64,000 bases of DNA from Vanilla planifolia. Its lineage: Eukaryota > Streptophyta > Magnoliopsida > Asparagales > Orchidaceae. Every line of letters begins with the position of its first letter. The stretch's first letter is position 1. This document shows positions 42,754 through 57,900 of this stretch, piece by piece. The stretch covers positions 9,474,068 through 9,538,067 of the forward strand of contig CM043865.1 of the NCBI GenBank assembly GCA_023846275.1, read 5' to 3'. The notes under the pieces were generated by a model. That model was given only the letters and a program-made list of their open reading frames with translations, was not told where the DNA came from and did not search any database. A program made the translations under genes and the position numbers.

Positions 42754-42928
42754 ATGGGACCATCCATCAGCTACGCCGCAGCGCCTCCGCAGCCCGTACA
42801 AGGGCAGCATCCCGTTGGTCTTGGCATGCTGCTACCTCCGAAATCGGAGGAGAAAGCAAAGGAGAAAGTCGACTGGAGGAACCTCCCGTGCCCCGTCCCA
42901 TTCGAGGAGATCCAGCGGGAAGCTTGGA
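42754..42928 (+). CDS. TOM40: TOM40 exon 1
   Basis: Residues 1-58 and one base of Met59. The ATG at 42754 is chosen because its frame gives the conserved [13 protein letters not shown]; an overlapping frame from 42711 has no homology. Donor TTGGA|GTGAGT. Confidence 0.92.
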
Positions 42929-45900
42929 GTGAGTACTGATGCTTTCTATTTCCGTCAATTTTAATCTGCAAGATTAATGTAAGATTTTACAGTGTTCTTA
43001 TGCCGGCTCCGCTCGCTGGATAAATTTAGTTTATGCTGAACTAACATAAACTGGTTATAATAGACACTTTATTTCCGTACCACAGCGTTCTGTTGGCCTA
43101 ATCTTCCGACTTTGTTGATCCTTTGTTTTGACTGCTTTCTATTTGCTATTATTTCCTTTTCATAACGTGCCGTCTGACTTGTGTGTTCAAGTTTTTGTTT
43201 TTTGGTATGTATTAATCCATAACTTCTGAAATGTAAAACCGTAGCTTAATGTACTTGTACTTTGGTTGTCTTGCTGGACTTGTTTTTAACGTTGTTTTTT
43301 TTCTTTACCATGTACTTTCCAAGGCCGAAATTGGACGCAACAATCTTTGAAGTATAGGTTTATAGGGTGATCTCTTCGTTTAAACAAATGCCGAAGGCTA
43401 TATTATTGGTCGTAGCACCACCGTTGCATGACAGACTTAGCATTGGCATCATAACTGCATCCTAAATTAACCTTAGCAATTCTAGTAATACATGTTTTGT
43501 ATTATGACTGGTAGGACAAGGAGGATAGATGCTTTCTGATGCCAGGGAGATGGATCTGCATGTCGAGACGGAAATGAGTATAACATGAATCATTTTTTAA
43601 CACTATTGAAGGGGGTGAAGAGTTTGGAATAGCGGGGAAGGATTAGGGTGAGGTAAAGCATTTTCAAAAGGAGAATCTAATTAATTAAGGAAGATGCGCC
43701 ATGTTGGATTAATAGTTGAGGTGAAAAAGGAGTTATTGGATAGGAAGAGGTGGCTAATGAGGCATACGGAGCTAAATAAATTATTCTTTAGAAATTTTTC
43801 CTTTGAGAACACAATTATGATTGAAACCCTGAAGTTTTGTTACCCATTTCTGTTTGATTGTGGGTGTATTCATAAAATTCAAATTTAGCAATTTTTTAAA
43901 TAAATTTTACATTTTCATAATGGTCATACGTATATGCAATTTATTTCCTACAAATAAATTCATGGCTTGGAAATATAAATATAGCACCTTCTTTTTAACC
44001 ATAATATTGTAAAAGTAAATAGTGTCGACATGGTATCTTTCTTTTTGGTTATTTCATGCAAATAAACCACCATGGTTCAAAATTCATCTTCATGGGCTTT
44101 AGTCTACAGTTAAGAACTCTATTTATAAAACAAGTTATACTAGCTTGATGTGATTAGAACTTTGATGAAAAATGTCTTATTAGTCAGGAAATTACCTAAA
44201 GGTCCAACCAATACTCAAGGATATAACTACTTCTTTTGATGATTTAATTGATAGATGTTTTCTTTTCTTATTATTTTTTTCATTTTGTGTTATTAAGGTT
44301 TCATGCTTGTTTTTTTGCTCACAAATGCTATTAACACAGAATAATTAAGGGACAATACCTTATCTTGCTTATACACAAATCCAAGTGTTTGAAACATAAA
44401 ACATTGATTATTTACCTCAAGGAAATGTCACATGGACCCCCAAAAGAGAAAGATCACAATCGAAACAATGGCTTGGGATGGGCCTTTGAAGTTCGTTGAT
44501 GATTCTGATGAGAATTCTTTGTTTTGTTCTATATCCTTGCGCATGAATTTAGTCCCAAATTTCCAGACGATAACATAGAAGAGTTTTGCAGCTTCATCAT
44601 GTTTAGAAGTTTGTTGACTCCCAGATCTGTGAGGATATCTTCCAGTTCAATCTTACATGCTGTGACAAACCAGTGTTCCAAATGAACTATTGTTTGCACC
44701 ATCTTATTTGACATCACGTTAATATTTGCCCAGTGTGTCTCCTCACAAGTCTTTGCTTCTTCTCTAATAGCCTTGGCAATATATTCCTTTGTCCACAACT
44801 AAAGCACCCGGTATTGCATCCCCTATAGTTTAGTTATCAACTCTTAGTTTTGAGCATCCAGCTACTGGTTTTGCTGCTCTAAAGCTAGTTCTGGCTTCCG
44901 GCCTCCGGCTTCCTGTACATAGTCACCAAAACCTCAACCAGCTCACAATCTTTGAATATCTGTGAGGAAGCATGTAAAAATGTTTTTCCTGATTAATCCA
45001 AATGGAAACTACTCCAAATGTTAGCTCCACTATCATTTCCATTAGATAAGCTCCCACCTTCAAGGACGAGTTTACCAACCTTTCAATTATGGTTGCCATT
45101 TTTTTATCTTGATCTACAACTTCTTTGAGAAGATTGTATATTGCTTGAAATTAGTTTCTTCTAGGATGGAGGTCAATCCAAAAGGTTAATACATAAGAAG
45201 TTATCCCCTTTGGTTTGTCCTAATGCACTTAATAATAACTTAAAGTTGTTGGTTCAGCAATATAGGTTTTTTCTTGTTCCTCTATGGCTTGACCTTGCCT
45301 TCTTCTTGGAAGTAGAAAGTTCAAGAGTGTCTTCCAGAAGTTATGATGAAGCTACCGATAGCCGTCAAGGAAACAAGGGTCAATCTTGCATATGAGTCTA
45401 TTGCCTCTATCTCATTCATCACTCTTCTAATAGTAGTTCTAAGCCTTCTTTTCTTGCCCATCAAGAAAATCAAAACAAATGACTTGAGAAGATAAAGAAA
45501 AAGAAGAAGAAAGTCAAGCATTGGAGAGTGGCTCTAAAGGCCACATAATAAAGACGATCATTTGTGTTGTGCAATGGCAGCTTAAATAAACAAAGGCAAG
45601 GCAAATTTTTGTGCCCATGATGCTGTTAGCTTAAATTTTATAAAGCTAAGTTTCATATCAACCTAGATCAATCGTCGAATTTTAATGTCTCTATAGCCTC
45701 ACATAAATGAGGGATTGGGCTACTAAGGGGAAAAATGACAACTCAAAAATTGGCCTAAAACTTATCTAGTTGAGCTTGTGACAGAGGTTTAGACGTACAC
45801 AATAAGACTCAATTTTCCCAGAGTTGTTAAAAAGGTGAAGTTTGCAACCATGACTTTCCCACAAGAGGGGGTGAATTATATTCTTATAAAACTTTGAGCA

Positions 45901-48900
45901 ATTAAGTTCAGTAAAAGTTTTATGATATTGTATTTAATATTATTTATAGTAAGTATTACATAAGAAACTCTTGATTAATTTTGAACGAAATTATGATTAC
46001 AATAAGTAAAATATATATGGGTTTTGGGTGTTTTGACGACAAATAAGCCTAAAACCAGTTCACGACAATCCAGGCTTACTAAATCAAACACCACTTTGTG
46101 TCCAAAGATGAGTAGGTGAAACATCCTTATAAACAAGATTCACAAGGATTAATAACCATTGCACAAGAGCTGCATGACAGGTGGGTTACAACGGTCATAA
46201 AACAACAGCAAATAACGTAAGTAAAAATACGAGAACTAAGTTTTTAACAATAAAAACAATACAATGAGAGCCTATAATCAGTGAAAATCTTCAATGACAT
46301 GCTAAAGAAGAATATACATTGATGTTACTAATTTAAAATTGAAGAAACAATGCAAAGTTTATGAGCACAATAGCTTTTGCATGAAGTTAAGAAAATTTGA
46401 AATGATTGAAGCTCTTTCAACATACTAAGGATGATGAAATTGATTCCTTTTATTGATTATTTTTGCATTAGTTTCTTCTTTCAATATTTAATCTTCTATC
46501 TATGGTCAAAGAATTCTCAAAGGATCAGAATATTGCATTATTAATGACTAAACAATGGTTATAATCCATTTTCTAAAAAGGTTAAACTTGTTATATGTTT
46601 TTGCTCTCATTTCTATTGTATAATATGTTGGATCGTATTGTGCGATGACTCCAAATTAACTATTTGGATAAAAAAAATCAAACTATATGACTTCATTTCA
46701 CTCTAGCATTACACAGAACGGAAACAGATCTTACTATACGAAATTATTTGGTTTATGTGTGACAATGGTAAATTCATATGTAAGTCATGATCATATTATA
46801 CGATGGATTAACATTGTATTATACGAAATTTGTAGTTTTTTTATTTCACTCATCTTTTTATGCTCCAATTAGCCGTGCTATATTATAATGTTTTATCATA
46901 CATGTATGAAACTCTTGACTCTTATTTTCTTTTATTATCCTAAGTCTAATGATGATCATACTATATGATAGTATATATCATACAACTATATTCAATCCAT
47001 GATTTAAAATTTTTTTTTTACCTCTTAGGAATATATTGATATTGGAATTGAGTACACCTTACGACATGAAGGATTGTTTTATATGACATAATGAGACTTT
47101 TATGAATACACGCAATTAGATTGTCTTATTCTTTTGTATACACATAATTTATTACTAGTAGTATTTTTTCATAAGTATATTGTACTTTATGATTAGTATA
47201 ACTTATCTGAAAATTTAGATTTTGTCTTATATTCACTTATATGATTAAATATTAGTTGACTAATTCTCAAGACTTAGAATGATATTACAAACTAGTTAGA
47301 AAGCAAATAGATATGAAAAATAAGTTATGATGAAAATGAATTTGATTTAAACTTGAATGAGATCATAAGTGTAATAAATAAATATTGTATAAGTCTTAAT
47401 ATTCTAAACATATCAAAAGATAAATAAAGATTACTGATGATGACCATTACACCAACAAGAGGAAGTTCTTTCATAGGTTGAACCATTATGTGAAGTACAT
47501 CTTAAATGAAGTCTCATTGTATACACAATGCCATAATATTGAAAATGATCATCGATTTATACTTATCTTGAGACAATAATTTAAACAATACAATATAGTT
47601 TTAATATCATCAAACTCTTATATAGTATCATGGGATTAACCAAGTATTTATGCTCTTGGTTATGGACATGATCCACCTACTAAGAGCGCCATAGACATGT
47701 AGCGTTTTGGAGATTAATCTACAAGCTCATAATCCTATCATCCATCATCTTCAGTGCCCCACACCATCCATGTTCTCATAGGGGCTACCCTAGTCTTCCT
47801 TGGCTTGTTAGTTGGTAGAAGCCCATGCAAATTTGCTATTAAATTTTCTATGGCTCTATCTACACTCCACAAAATGATGAAGGTTACAAATTGTGTCTTG
47901 ATGGTTACCCTCTTAGTTATTACATGATCATACTTGGCACTTGGAGGCAGGCATCTCCCAAAGAGAATGATTTTTTTTTATTGTGAAGCTACTTGTAAAA
48001 GGGTATGATGGATTAGAAGGAATGATAATCACACATTCACTATTCAAACTCTTAATTGGTAATGAAAAAGAATTTTTTTTCTCCTTCTAAGTTGAGTTGA
48101 CCCTTCTCAACCTGTTCTTTTCGTCTTTGTTCTAAGAAATACCTTATTGTATTGCATTGCTATTATTAGTTTCATTACCTACCAGCGGTTGTAGTTGTTA
48201 CCTTTACTAAGGGATTTTTTTCCATAATACTTTTGTATTCGTTTTTTTCTCATATTGTTTTATCTCTCAACTCACTTGTAGCTTTCCTTTTTTTCTTGGG
48301 ATCAATAAATTCCTGTTCAACATTTTTGACAATAACAAATAAACAAATATTTAAAGATACTCAGCACATCTATGTGAGATCTAAACTTTTCCACACCACA
48401 AGATTGTTAAAGTGTTTGGCTTAAAATTTTAAGATAATAAAATTTATTTTTTTATCTATAAATTTGAAAAATTTAATGAGGTCTCATTGTTTAATCTTGC
48501 TCTCTAAATAGTGCTTTATCTTTCATCCTCCATTTACAAAACCATTCTCTCCATTCCCCCTCCAACCAACATCTCTCCTCTCTGCACCAAACCTATCCAC
48601 TGATCTCTTTCTTCCAAGCCATGCCCATCCACAATTGACTAGACTCTTGTTCTTTGTATGTACCATCCAAGTTATTAAATGATAATCTAATAGTTATCAA
48701 AATAATTCATTCTAACTAGCTTACCTTATATTTTCACCTCATTTGTGGTTTAATTCATTTAATCTACTAAGGATTTTATGATTTTGATATCATTCTTTTC
48801 CAAAAACTTTTAGCGTTATTACTCATAGTTTGTCAATTATTCGCGTAAAGGAAAAATTAATGTTATCTATTGTTTATCAGGAAAATAAATGAAAGAATTA

Positions 48901-51900
48901 TCCCAATGTGACCCGTCCTTGTGGATCTTTTGGAAAGAACTTAATTTTTCCTTTTTTCATTTCTTCATCCATTTAAATTAACGATAAAAAAACTATACTA
49001 AAAAGACAAATTGGGATTTAGTATCAAGGAATAGATGACAGTAAACAATGATCTCTTTGCATCTGCAGATTTTAATGCTATTAAAAGGCTTTGCAATAAA
49101 GAGAAATGAAGGTGATTATTACAGTGTCTTGAATGGAGCTGCCATTTCTTTGAAGGCACTTTAATGGCCCCTCTTGGAGATGCTGAGCACGGATGAATCA
49201 ATATTGTCATATAATTCTGTTGCGGTGGCATAACCCTAGCCATACTGTTTAAGCCCATCTTTTACTTCAAAGTATCTTGTTTATGAATACTATGTAAGAT
49301 GAGAGGAATGCTCTTGTAATTATCTTCATGATATTCTGGCTGCAGTACAGAAAAAGATGGAGTTTGTTAGAATGCTAATGAAGCTAAGCAATATTCCTTT
49401 ATGATTTTTATTCCAGATGAATGAGCTGCAGTAGGATGATTACTGTTGTATTTTATTTGCAACAGGTTTTATTTTATGTGGTACTTCTTTTTGGCTTGTA
49501 TTGTCTACTCTAATTTTTTAGAATCTACAAATTGGCAAAGTGCTGTGCCATTTCTTTAATATAGTGTCTCATTTCATATTTTTTTTGTGCAGTGTCTTTA
49601 AAGCCTGAACTATTTGAGGGATTGCGATTTGACTTCACCAAGGGTCTTAATCAAAAATTTTCGCTCAGTCACAGGTTTTTTTGCTATAGTTTGTGTACGA
49701 AATGATTTCTCTTTATCTTATTTTTAACATATTTGAGACATTCACCATCAATCAGCGTGTTTATGGGGTCCATGGAAGTTCCTTCACAGTCTACTGACAC
49801 AATTAAAGTACCAACATCACATTATGAGTTTGGTGCCAACTATCTTGATCCAAAGGTTAGAATCAATCCTCAAGTACAATTCTGATTAAGCATCTTTTTA
49901 AGGCCTTTTATGGCAGCCTGATTGTGAAATTATATCTTCCCTTGTACAGTTGATGCTTGTTGGAAGAGTGTTGACAGATGGTAGACTGAATGCTAGAGTT
50001 AAATGCGACTTGTCAGACAACCTGACTCTAAAGGTTAATGCACAGGTATGCTATGTTCAGTGAACTAATTCTGGCTTTTGTGTTGACTACAATTGAGTAT
50101 GCAGTTGTTCATTAATTTCCTTAAGCACTGATTACTGGACACTTTTGAATCATTTTCAGCTTACCAATGAACCACATTTTTCCCAGGGCATGTTTAATTT
50201 TGACTACAAGGTTAGTCCTCCTGAATGCACTCCTTCCAGGCATTCATAGTTTTCATTTTTTTTGACTGGTGAAATACTTGCAATTTCCAGCTAGGATGCT
50301 CATGTTTTTGTATTCTGAGTTCTGTTGCAGTTGGACCTAAACTAGGTAGAGGTCTTCTTGATTTGATCTTCCATAACATGGCTAACACTTTTTGAACCAC
50401 ATTCTTTTAGGCTTCCTTGTTTGTTGTCAATGGTAACAGATACTTAAAGGTTGCATCTTTAAAATAGTTGTTATTCCGATTCCATTTTATACAACCATTG
50501 CTAGGCGTACCACTTTCTTTTATGTTTATCAGTAATACTTTTGTTATAATAGGCAAGCAAGATTTTATTGCTTTATTGTCAAATGTTGTGCTGTTTGAAT
50601 ACTTGGAAGACAGATGGTGCTACAACGAGCTCGTTTTTGGTCTAAAGTGTTTAAATTTCTGCATCTTCTCCACTTTTTACGGGTTGCTTGTTCATACCCA
50701 ATTTCCTGTTCATTGGGAACTTCTTCTCAGTATCTACCTGTGACTGATTTTTTTTTCTTTGTTTCCATTCTGTTGCATTCTTTTTGTGTGGTCTTCTTTC
50801 AGCTGCATGTTTTCTTCAGTATTCACAATTCAAATCGGTGGTTATTTTACCATAATAAATGATGAATTCTATCATGCTGTATTACTGTCTATAGTGATAT
50901 TTGGAAAAGAGAAATATAGGTCAAGAGTTTTCATGTTCAAAAATACAAGAATGAGTATTGTAGAACTATTGAAGGAGACCATACGTTGTATTATCTGGAT
51001 TAATTATTAATTAAGCATTTTTGTTTTAGGAGGGATCCTTGTATCTAACCCCACTTTGATAGAAGTTATTATTGTTATCTTCTTGATGTAGTGCTGCACA
51101 GGTTTGAGCTAGAAAGAGATGGCTAGTATATGGCTGATATCATAAGGTAAGCACACTACAGTTTTGATGGGCTTAAGCTATAAAGGAGAAGAAGAGGAAA
51201 AAGAAAATAAAAAGATGAAATAAGTTTTCAGTTGCAATATATCTGATAACACTTGAGCGTATGGGTTTGTAAAAGTTCAACACCAAAAAATAGAGCTAAA
51301 ATGCAAGAAAGAGTAAATAAGGTCAAGGGCCATGGCTTCAGATCCAGTGATTGGAAGTGCAACTGTTCCGAGTGTCACTCAAGGGGGTAATGGGGAGCGT
51401 TCTTTCTAAGTCTATGTAGCCTTGTTCATGACAATGCTATCTGTATCTAAGGAATACTAAGGGTGTTTCTCAAGGGAAATGAATATGATGTCTGAAATAT
51501 GTGAAATCAAGCTAGTAAAGTGATCTATTGTTGGTTCATCAACCTGTTCATCTTTGAAAAAGATTTAAAGGAAGTTATTTGGCATAAGATTGTTGCATGA
51601 TTAAAGTGGTGCACATGTGGCGGCCCAGCACATGCAGTAGTGAGTTGCTTGAGCACAACAATGAGTAGGGCATGCAGCATGTGCTAGTTAGCAGTGCATA
51701 GGATGTACAAACACTTTTTTGTGGTAGGTACATTTGCCGATACACGTGCGTTATGCATGTGTGAAACCTACCCGTGCCATGCAATAGCACGTGAGTGGTA
51801 CTTATTGTTGTTGGCTCGCAATATGCACACATGTAGCAAGGGAGTGCACACAATTATGCAATCTTGCATGCACACAATTTTCATAGTAGCTAAGTTCAAA

Positions 51901-54900
51901 TCTTAATGCATGCAATGCATGAAAATAAAGAAATTGACCTTATTGTTATAAAAAAATGATTATTGTAAGAAAATATTGTATCCAAGTCTCCATAAATGGG
52001 AGAAAGGGATGAAGCTAAGTATTTTTTTATTCTTGGCCCCAAAAACTCTCTTTTACTCTATTTTTCTAGTTTTTTTGCTATTTATATGTTTATTTTCACT
52101 GTTGTAATTCTGAGGTGAGATTTGTTGTTGAGTGCTTGGAATAAGACACTAAGTAGATAGATCATAAAGAGCTATGAAATCTGTCATTCGATGATATCTT
52201 ACTGCAAGACCTTCCATCTATGTTGACTGAAAGTTGAGCTGTTGGAGTTGCTCATGTTGCAGTGCCCCAGTGAACTTTTTGTTCCTTCTTTTAGTGGTTT
52301 GGACTGCATGTGGCTAATACAAGTATTTTGATCAATGTAGTTAAAAAAAATCAATGGTAAATATTCTTTTCAAATGTTAGCTGTTCTATTCTGATACTGT
52401 CATTAGTTTCACCACTAACACTCAGCATCATCTTTTACCTGCTGTTGTTTAGCTTTTGTTTAGCTTCAGCTTATTTCTATTAGGAACTGGCTGCTACTTG
52501 CGAGGCATCCAGAAATTAACTTGCCTTTTTTCTGTAGAACAATAAAGTATAACATTGTGTTAGTTAAGACTGATTAATGTATGGCTATTGGATAATAATT
52601 TTTATTTGTTAAATTTTGTTTTTTATGTTTCCATGTTTATCATGTTCTAAATGAAAGAGTATTATGCTGCTTAAAGTGAGTCTGGTGACCAGAACTGCTG
52701 TCTTCAAGAGTTTTACTTTCATATTTAATCTACATATGTTCTTGTTTTTAACTTTCATATTTAATCTGCGTTGTCTGGTTCCCATTTTTCTGAGGTTTGA
52801 GTAGAATTGCATAATTGGTTTATTAAATTCAAACCAAGTTGATTCCATTGTGCAGGGATCAGATTTCAGGACTCAATTCCAAATTGGAAATAATGCCTTT
52901 TATGGAGGCAATTATATACAGGTAATTACCAACAGTAGGATGAGGCCTTTTTTTGTCTCCAAACGTATCTTTATAGCTTTATGATTTTTTTTACCAATTT
53001 TGTGTTATTTTAATGGTTTGACCTGAGCATGTGAATTTTCTGAAGTACATAAAAGTGTGATATCATACCTCTTATTTTGGTTTTGATGGCCTTCCTGGTC
53101 CCTTTGAATGCTATAAGAACAAAACTGACATGGCTTTTTTCCATCACGTATTTGAGATGTGAGAAGATCTTGCCTGATCTTATCAATATTTACTTAGTAT
53201 TGCTTCAACTTCCATTTCATATCATAGTTTCTTACATTTCTAAAGCAATACTTCTGTTTCATCCTTGTACCAGTGCAGTTTTATGTTGTTAATCATGTAA
53301 AATCATATGATATCTAAATGTTATTTTTGGGTTGGTGGTTTATATTGCATCATTGTTATTGAGCAAATCGTCAATTGAAACGTCTGCTCGCTATGTCTTA
53401 TACATCAGTTTGACATCACTTCAAACCCTTATTGTTCAAAGGCAGTCACAGAAGGTTGTGCAAGAAAGTTAGTGATTGTTTGGAAGGATGTGTTATTGTT
53501 TGGCTCAGTCGATAACTTTTTATTCTTTAAGCAGATACAGATATTACAGATCTTGTTCTAATGTCAAATTGAGTGCAGCACAAGTCAAAGAGAAAATATT
53601 GGAGTATTATGAGCACACTAAGTTATTTGTTGGCATGGATGGTAGTGTTGTGGTATCAAGTCTATAGCTGTCTATGAGATGCCTTGTTATGGGACAGATT
53701 CTTCATTGTTGGGCTTAGTGGGTCTGTATCCATGTTAACTTCTATGTTCACTTTCACATCTAGTTGGCATTCATTCATGCATATTTGTGTTGTCCATACC
53801 TTATTACAAATGAAACGTTGCTGGTTTGGTATTTTCTTGCTGGATCATACATAGGTTTCAGTTGTTCAGATTTTTTAGCTTTAGTTCAGTCTATAAATTT
53901 ATTTTTGCTATCCCTTTTATATTTGTGTTTATCTTTGTTTTTCAGTGAATGGAAGAATTAAACGTCATAGTCTTCTGCCCTTGTTAGACTCCATGATGTG
54001 TAGGGTGGTTTTGGTTCTTATTTCCATCTCTTAGGATCCACTAATACTAGCATTCCATTATTTTCCTCAACTTATTTTTCATTCTTTCTGTTTTTCCTCC
54101 GTGCGAGCTCTCTTTTTTCTGTTGGGTTTGTTTCATTTTCATATATGCTGTAGCAGATGCTGTAGCTAAGTAAGGTGTTAAGTATTTTCTTTTGTTTTTG
54201 ACGAGCTTGCCTCATCGCACATTGTTTTTCAATTCTCTAAATTTGAACTCATGCCTCAGCTATTCTAAAATTAGTCCCCATTTTTAGTTTCTGAATATTT
54301 TTTAATATGCTTTGCCCTAGTTGTTCGACCAATTTTACCACAATGTTATGTCTGTCTTTTAGAAATTAGTCAAACCTTTTGATTTATTTGTTCTCAAAAA
54401 ATTTATTTTGCTTTGTAAAAATTTTTATAAAATTTTCTGGTAAAAGCCGTTTTAGAAATCTTTTAGTTACTTCTTGCCTATGCCATACATTTAAAACATA
54501 ATGAATTCTTGGAGGCTTTTTAAACCAGCAACAACCTGATGTAACTTATTATGTAACTTTGCAGTGTTTTATTAGTTTAAGATTTTCTCTATAATATTAA
54601 TTAATTCTAAGGGAATTTAAAGCTTTTTACCTTGCCAAATCTGCCATAGGTGACCTTAGTAGAGGAGGATGACTTTTTCCACGCCAGCAAGTAGATGATT
54701 GGAAGAGTTGGAACTATTGGTGTGGTTGTAGAAGAAATCAGTTCCAAAGGTGACCAATCTGTGGTTAAGTCTAGTAGAGGAATTGGAATCGAGTAACGAG
54801 GAGGAAGTGGTTGAATTACAATTGGAGATAGTCTTCCCAACAATTGGAATCTCAAAAGAAAGATCATGAGTTAGAAAATTGTGGGGACTGTTTGTATAAT

Positions 54901-57900
54901 CAAGTGTTTTGGAAGGTAAGTTGGGTACAATATTTTCTACTTAAAAGACTTTGTGCACTCTTTAGACTAATTAATTTGATTGAACTTATTGTTGTATTAT
55001 ATGCTTTGGGGGGAGAGAGTATTATGAGTGTGTATTGATTGATGGGCCATTGGTTATTATGAAACGTTATCATTATGTAATAAGGTGGGAACCAAATTTG
55101 AATCCAGAGGAATCAAGAATTAACGACTTGAACGCGTGTTTTAAAGTTCTTACGGTCATTATTTAACATTATGTTAATAAAGGATTTTGGGATATCATTA
55201 TTTAAATCAGTAAGATGAAAAAAGGTGATAATAACACTTTGTTGGCAATAAGTGGAAAATTTGGTTGGTTTTGCATCAAGGTGGTATGAATAAATTTATA
55301 AAATTTTGTCTTAGGAACATATTGTGGGCCGTTCACCATCAAAATGTGCCATAGGCATGTTACACGAGGCTTTTGGCCATAAAAATGTGATTTGTTAGAT
55401 GAAATTGAGCAATCTATAAGTAATTGGAGTATTTTTTAAAATATGGAGAAAGTCAACATTACAAATTGTTTTGGGCCATGGCTTCACATTGGTGAACAAG
55501 GGTATTGTAAAGGAAATTCTATGCATAATTGATGGTAGAATGAGAATGAATTTAAAAGTTTGAGTCTAGAGGAAATAGCATAAAAGGAAGCTGAGAAATT
55601 AAGAGTGGCTAAGGTGTAATGTTTTCAAGAAAATATCAAGATAACAAGAAGCAGAAGAATATGAAAGGAACTCAAAGTATTTAATAAAATAATTGATTCC
55701 AAGGAGAATAACATGGAGCAAAATATGAAGATATTATTAATTTTATTAATATAAAGTATAGAGAAAAATTAGAAAGAATTACTTGGGAAGATGAATATTT
55801 GATTTAGAAGTGAAGTGAAATTATGAAGGACGAAAAAGCAGGAATAGTGATAGAATTGCAGTGGTACAGGGGTTTGAATCTTCATTTTACTAGGATAGTT
55901 GAGAGATAGAACTGGATGATAATGTGTTGGGAGCACTAGGAAAAAAATAAGGAAAGATTGGATGTATTACGAAGGAACAACAAGATGATGGTGGAGGTTT
56001 TATAATGGAAGAGGGGCAAATATCATGGGTTTTGAAAAACTTTAAAGATGGTACTATAATGGTTGTTGATGAGATTTATGAAAAAAAGGGCATTAAAATG
56101 TTATTGATGTAGAACTTTATATGGAGGGCAAGGTTGGGGGATGACATTACTCGAGAGTAGTAGATTAGAAGCAAGATGTGGTGATTGATGCTACTATGTA
56201 ATTCTAGGAATGTAATAAAAGCTTATCAAGGGTCATAAGATGTGACATGTTAACTCTTAGCTTACCTTATTTATATTCTCTTTATGAATTTCAAAGGACT
56301 TTGTTTGAATGTGTATGAGATATGGAGCAAAGGCTCCATTAAGGTAAGAAAGCATTTAGAGCTAGAACAAAAGCTAGACATCTAGGTGGGTTTAATGCAA
56401 TAGAATAAGATTACAATTAGGATGTGTTTTTTCAAATTTTTTATTTAGCAAATCCTTTAGAGAGGATGTCGTGGGAATTGATTGGTCCATACTAGTGCTA
56501 TGATTGATTAATAATGTTAGGCTTTGACTTATTAGAGTGCAAACTATCATGTTTTTTGAGCTTCAAGTGCACGTTGGCTGGTTATGTTTTCTTTCACAAG
56601 TCTATGCTAGCACGAACCCCTGCCTAAGAAGTCAATTCCAGAATGAAATCTGTGAGAGATCAGTTGAATTTTGATGGAGGCATGGATGTTTGATAATTTT
56701 AACGGTACAGTGGTGGAATCAAAGAAAAGTGGAGGTGCACTTTTCGACAAAGATTCTTAACTTTCTATCAGTCCACATAGTTGTGTAGACTATTAGAATT
56801 TGTTTCATTAGATGTTAGATACGGATGGAGAGGATTAAATTGGAAAGGTATTTACATATGTATAGTAATCTAGACATATGCTTAGGCAGCATGGCTTGAA
56901 GACTGATGGCAATGAATTCTCAATCTGCGCTCTTCTGCGAGTAAAATTTGATCTTATGCTTTTCTTTCTAGTAAAAAAATACCTCTTGTAAATCAAGAAA
57001 TACTTTTTTTAGATTGAAGGAAATTTGGTTCACTCATAGTACTATTCGGATCTTCATTGCATCAAACTGGATATGGAATTGTGACTTTTTGTTCATACTA
57101 TCTCATTGCAATATGTAGTTATAGAATAAGAATAAAGAATGTTCTGAAAATTTACATAAGATGAAGAGAAGGATTTTAAATTTAAATTAGATGTTCATAA
57201 AGTACTACAATCTTAGAACAACCCATATGTAGAAAGAGGTCAAAGAAAAAATTGGAGGTTTTTATGCAAGAGGAAATAGCGTGGAAAAATTTAGAATAAA
57301 GTGAAAGACGTTTGGAGATAGGAGTACCACTTTTTTTCATTTGACTACAATGTTTTCAACAAAGATGTATCACATTGAGGGATCAAAAGTGGACGATAAT
57401 ATGTTAATGAACAAGATTTAACTTCAGGAGCTTGTGTCATATCATGGCCAAAACCTCTTCATTATCAAGGCTATTGGATGTAACCTCTGTCTTACAAAGC
57501 ATGGGTTCCCTAGCATCCATGAACTAATAAGTATATTTGGATAATCTAGCTCTGAGAAGGAGGCGTTTGAGAGCTTTGAAGAGAATGAACCCTTAGTAGT
57601 CTTTATGCTTAGATGGCTTTCGCATGGGTTTCAATCAATAGACTTGGGATTTGAAATGCAAGGTTATACTACAGATGGCTAGAAAATTGTTTGGAATCTT
57701 TGAAGATGGGAAACTAGGATTGGGCATTAATGAAGCTCTTGTTAGTCCAATTCCCAAGATTGAAATGCCCAAAAAAATATTAATCCAAATAATACCTTAT
57801 TATGCAACATGAATTGCAAGATTGTGTCAAGAGTTCTCACACATAGATTGGGGGAGTTAAAGTTGTGACTTGAAGCCGAGCTTGTGGGTACTTAAGGTTG

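Noticed and set aside
42711..42971. Frames overlapping TOM40 exon 1 on both strands
   Set aside because: Only the frame from 42754 encodes the conserved TOM40 N-terminus; the others are shadows.
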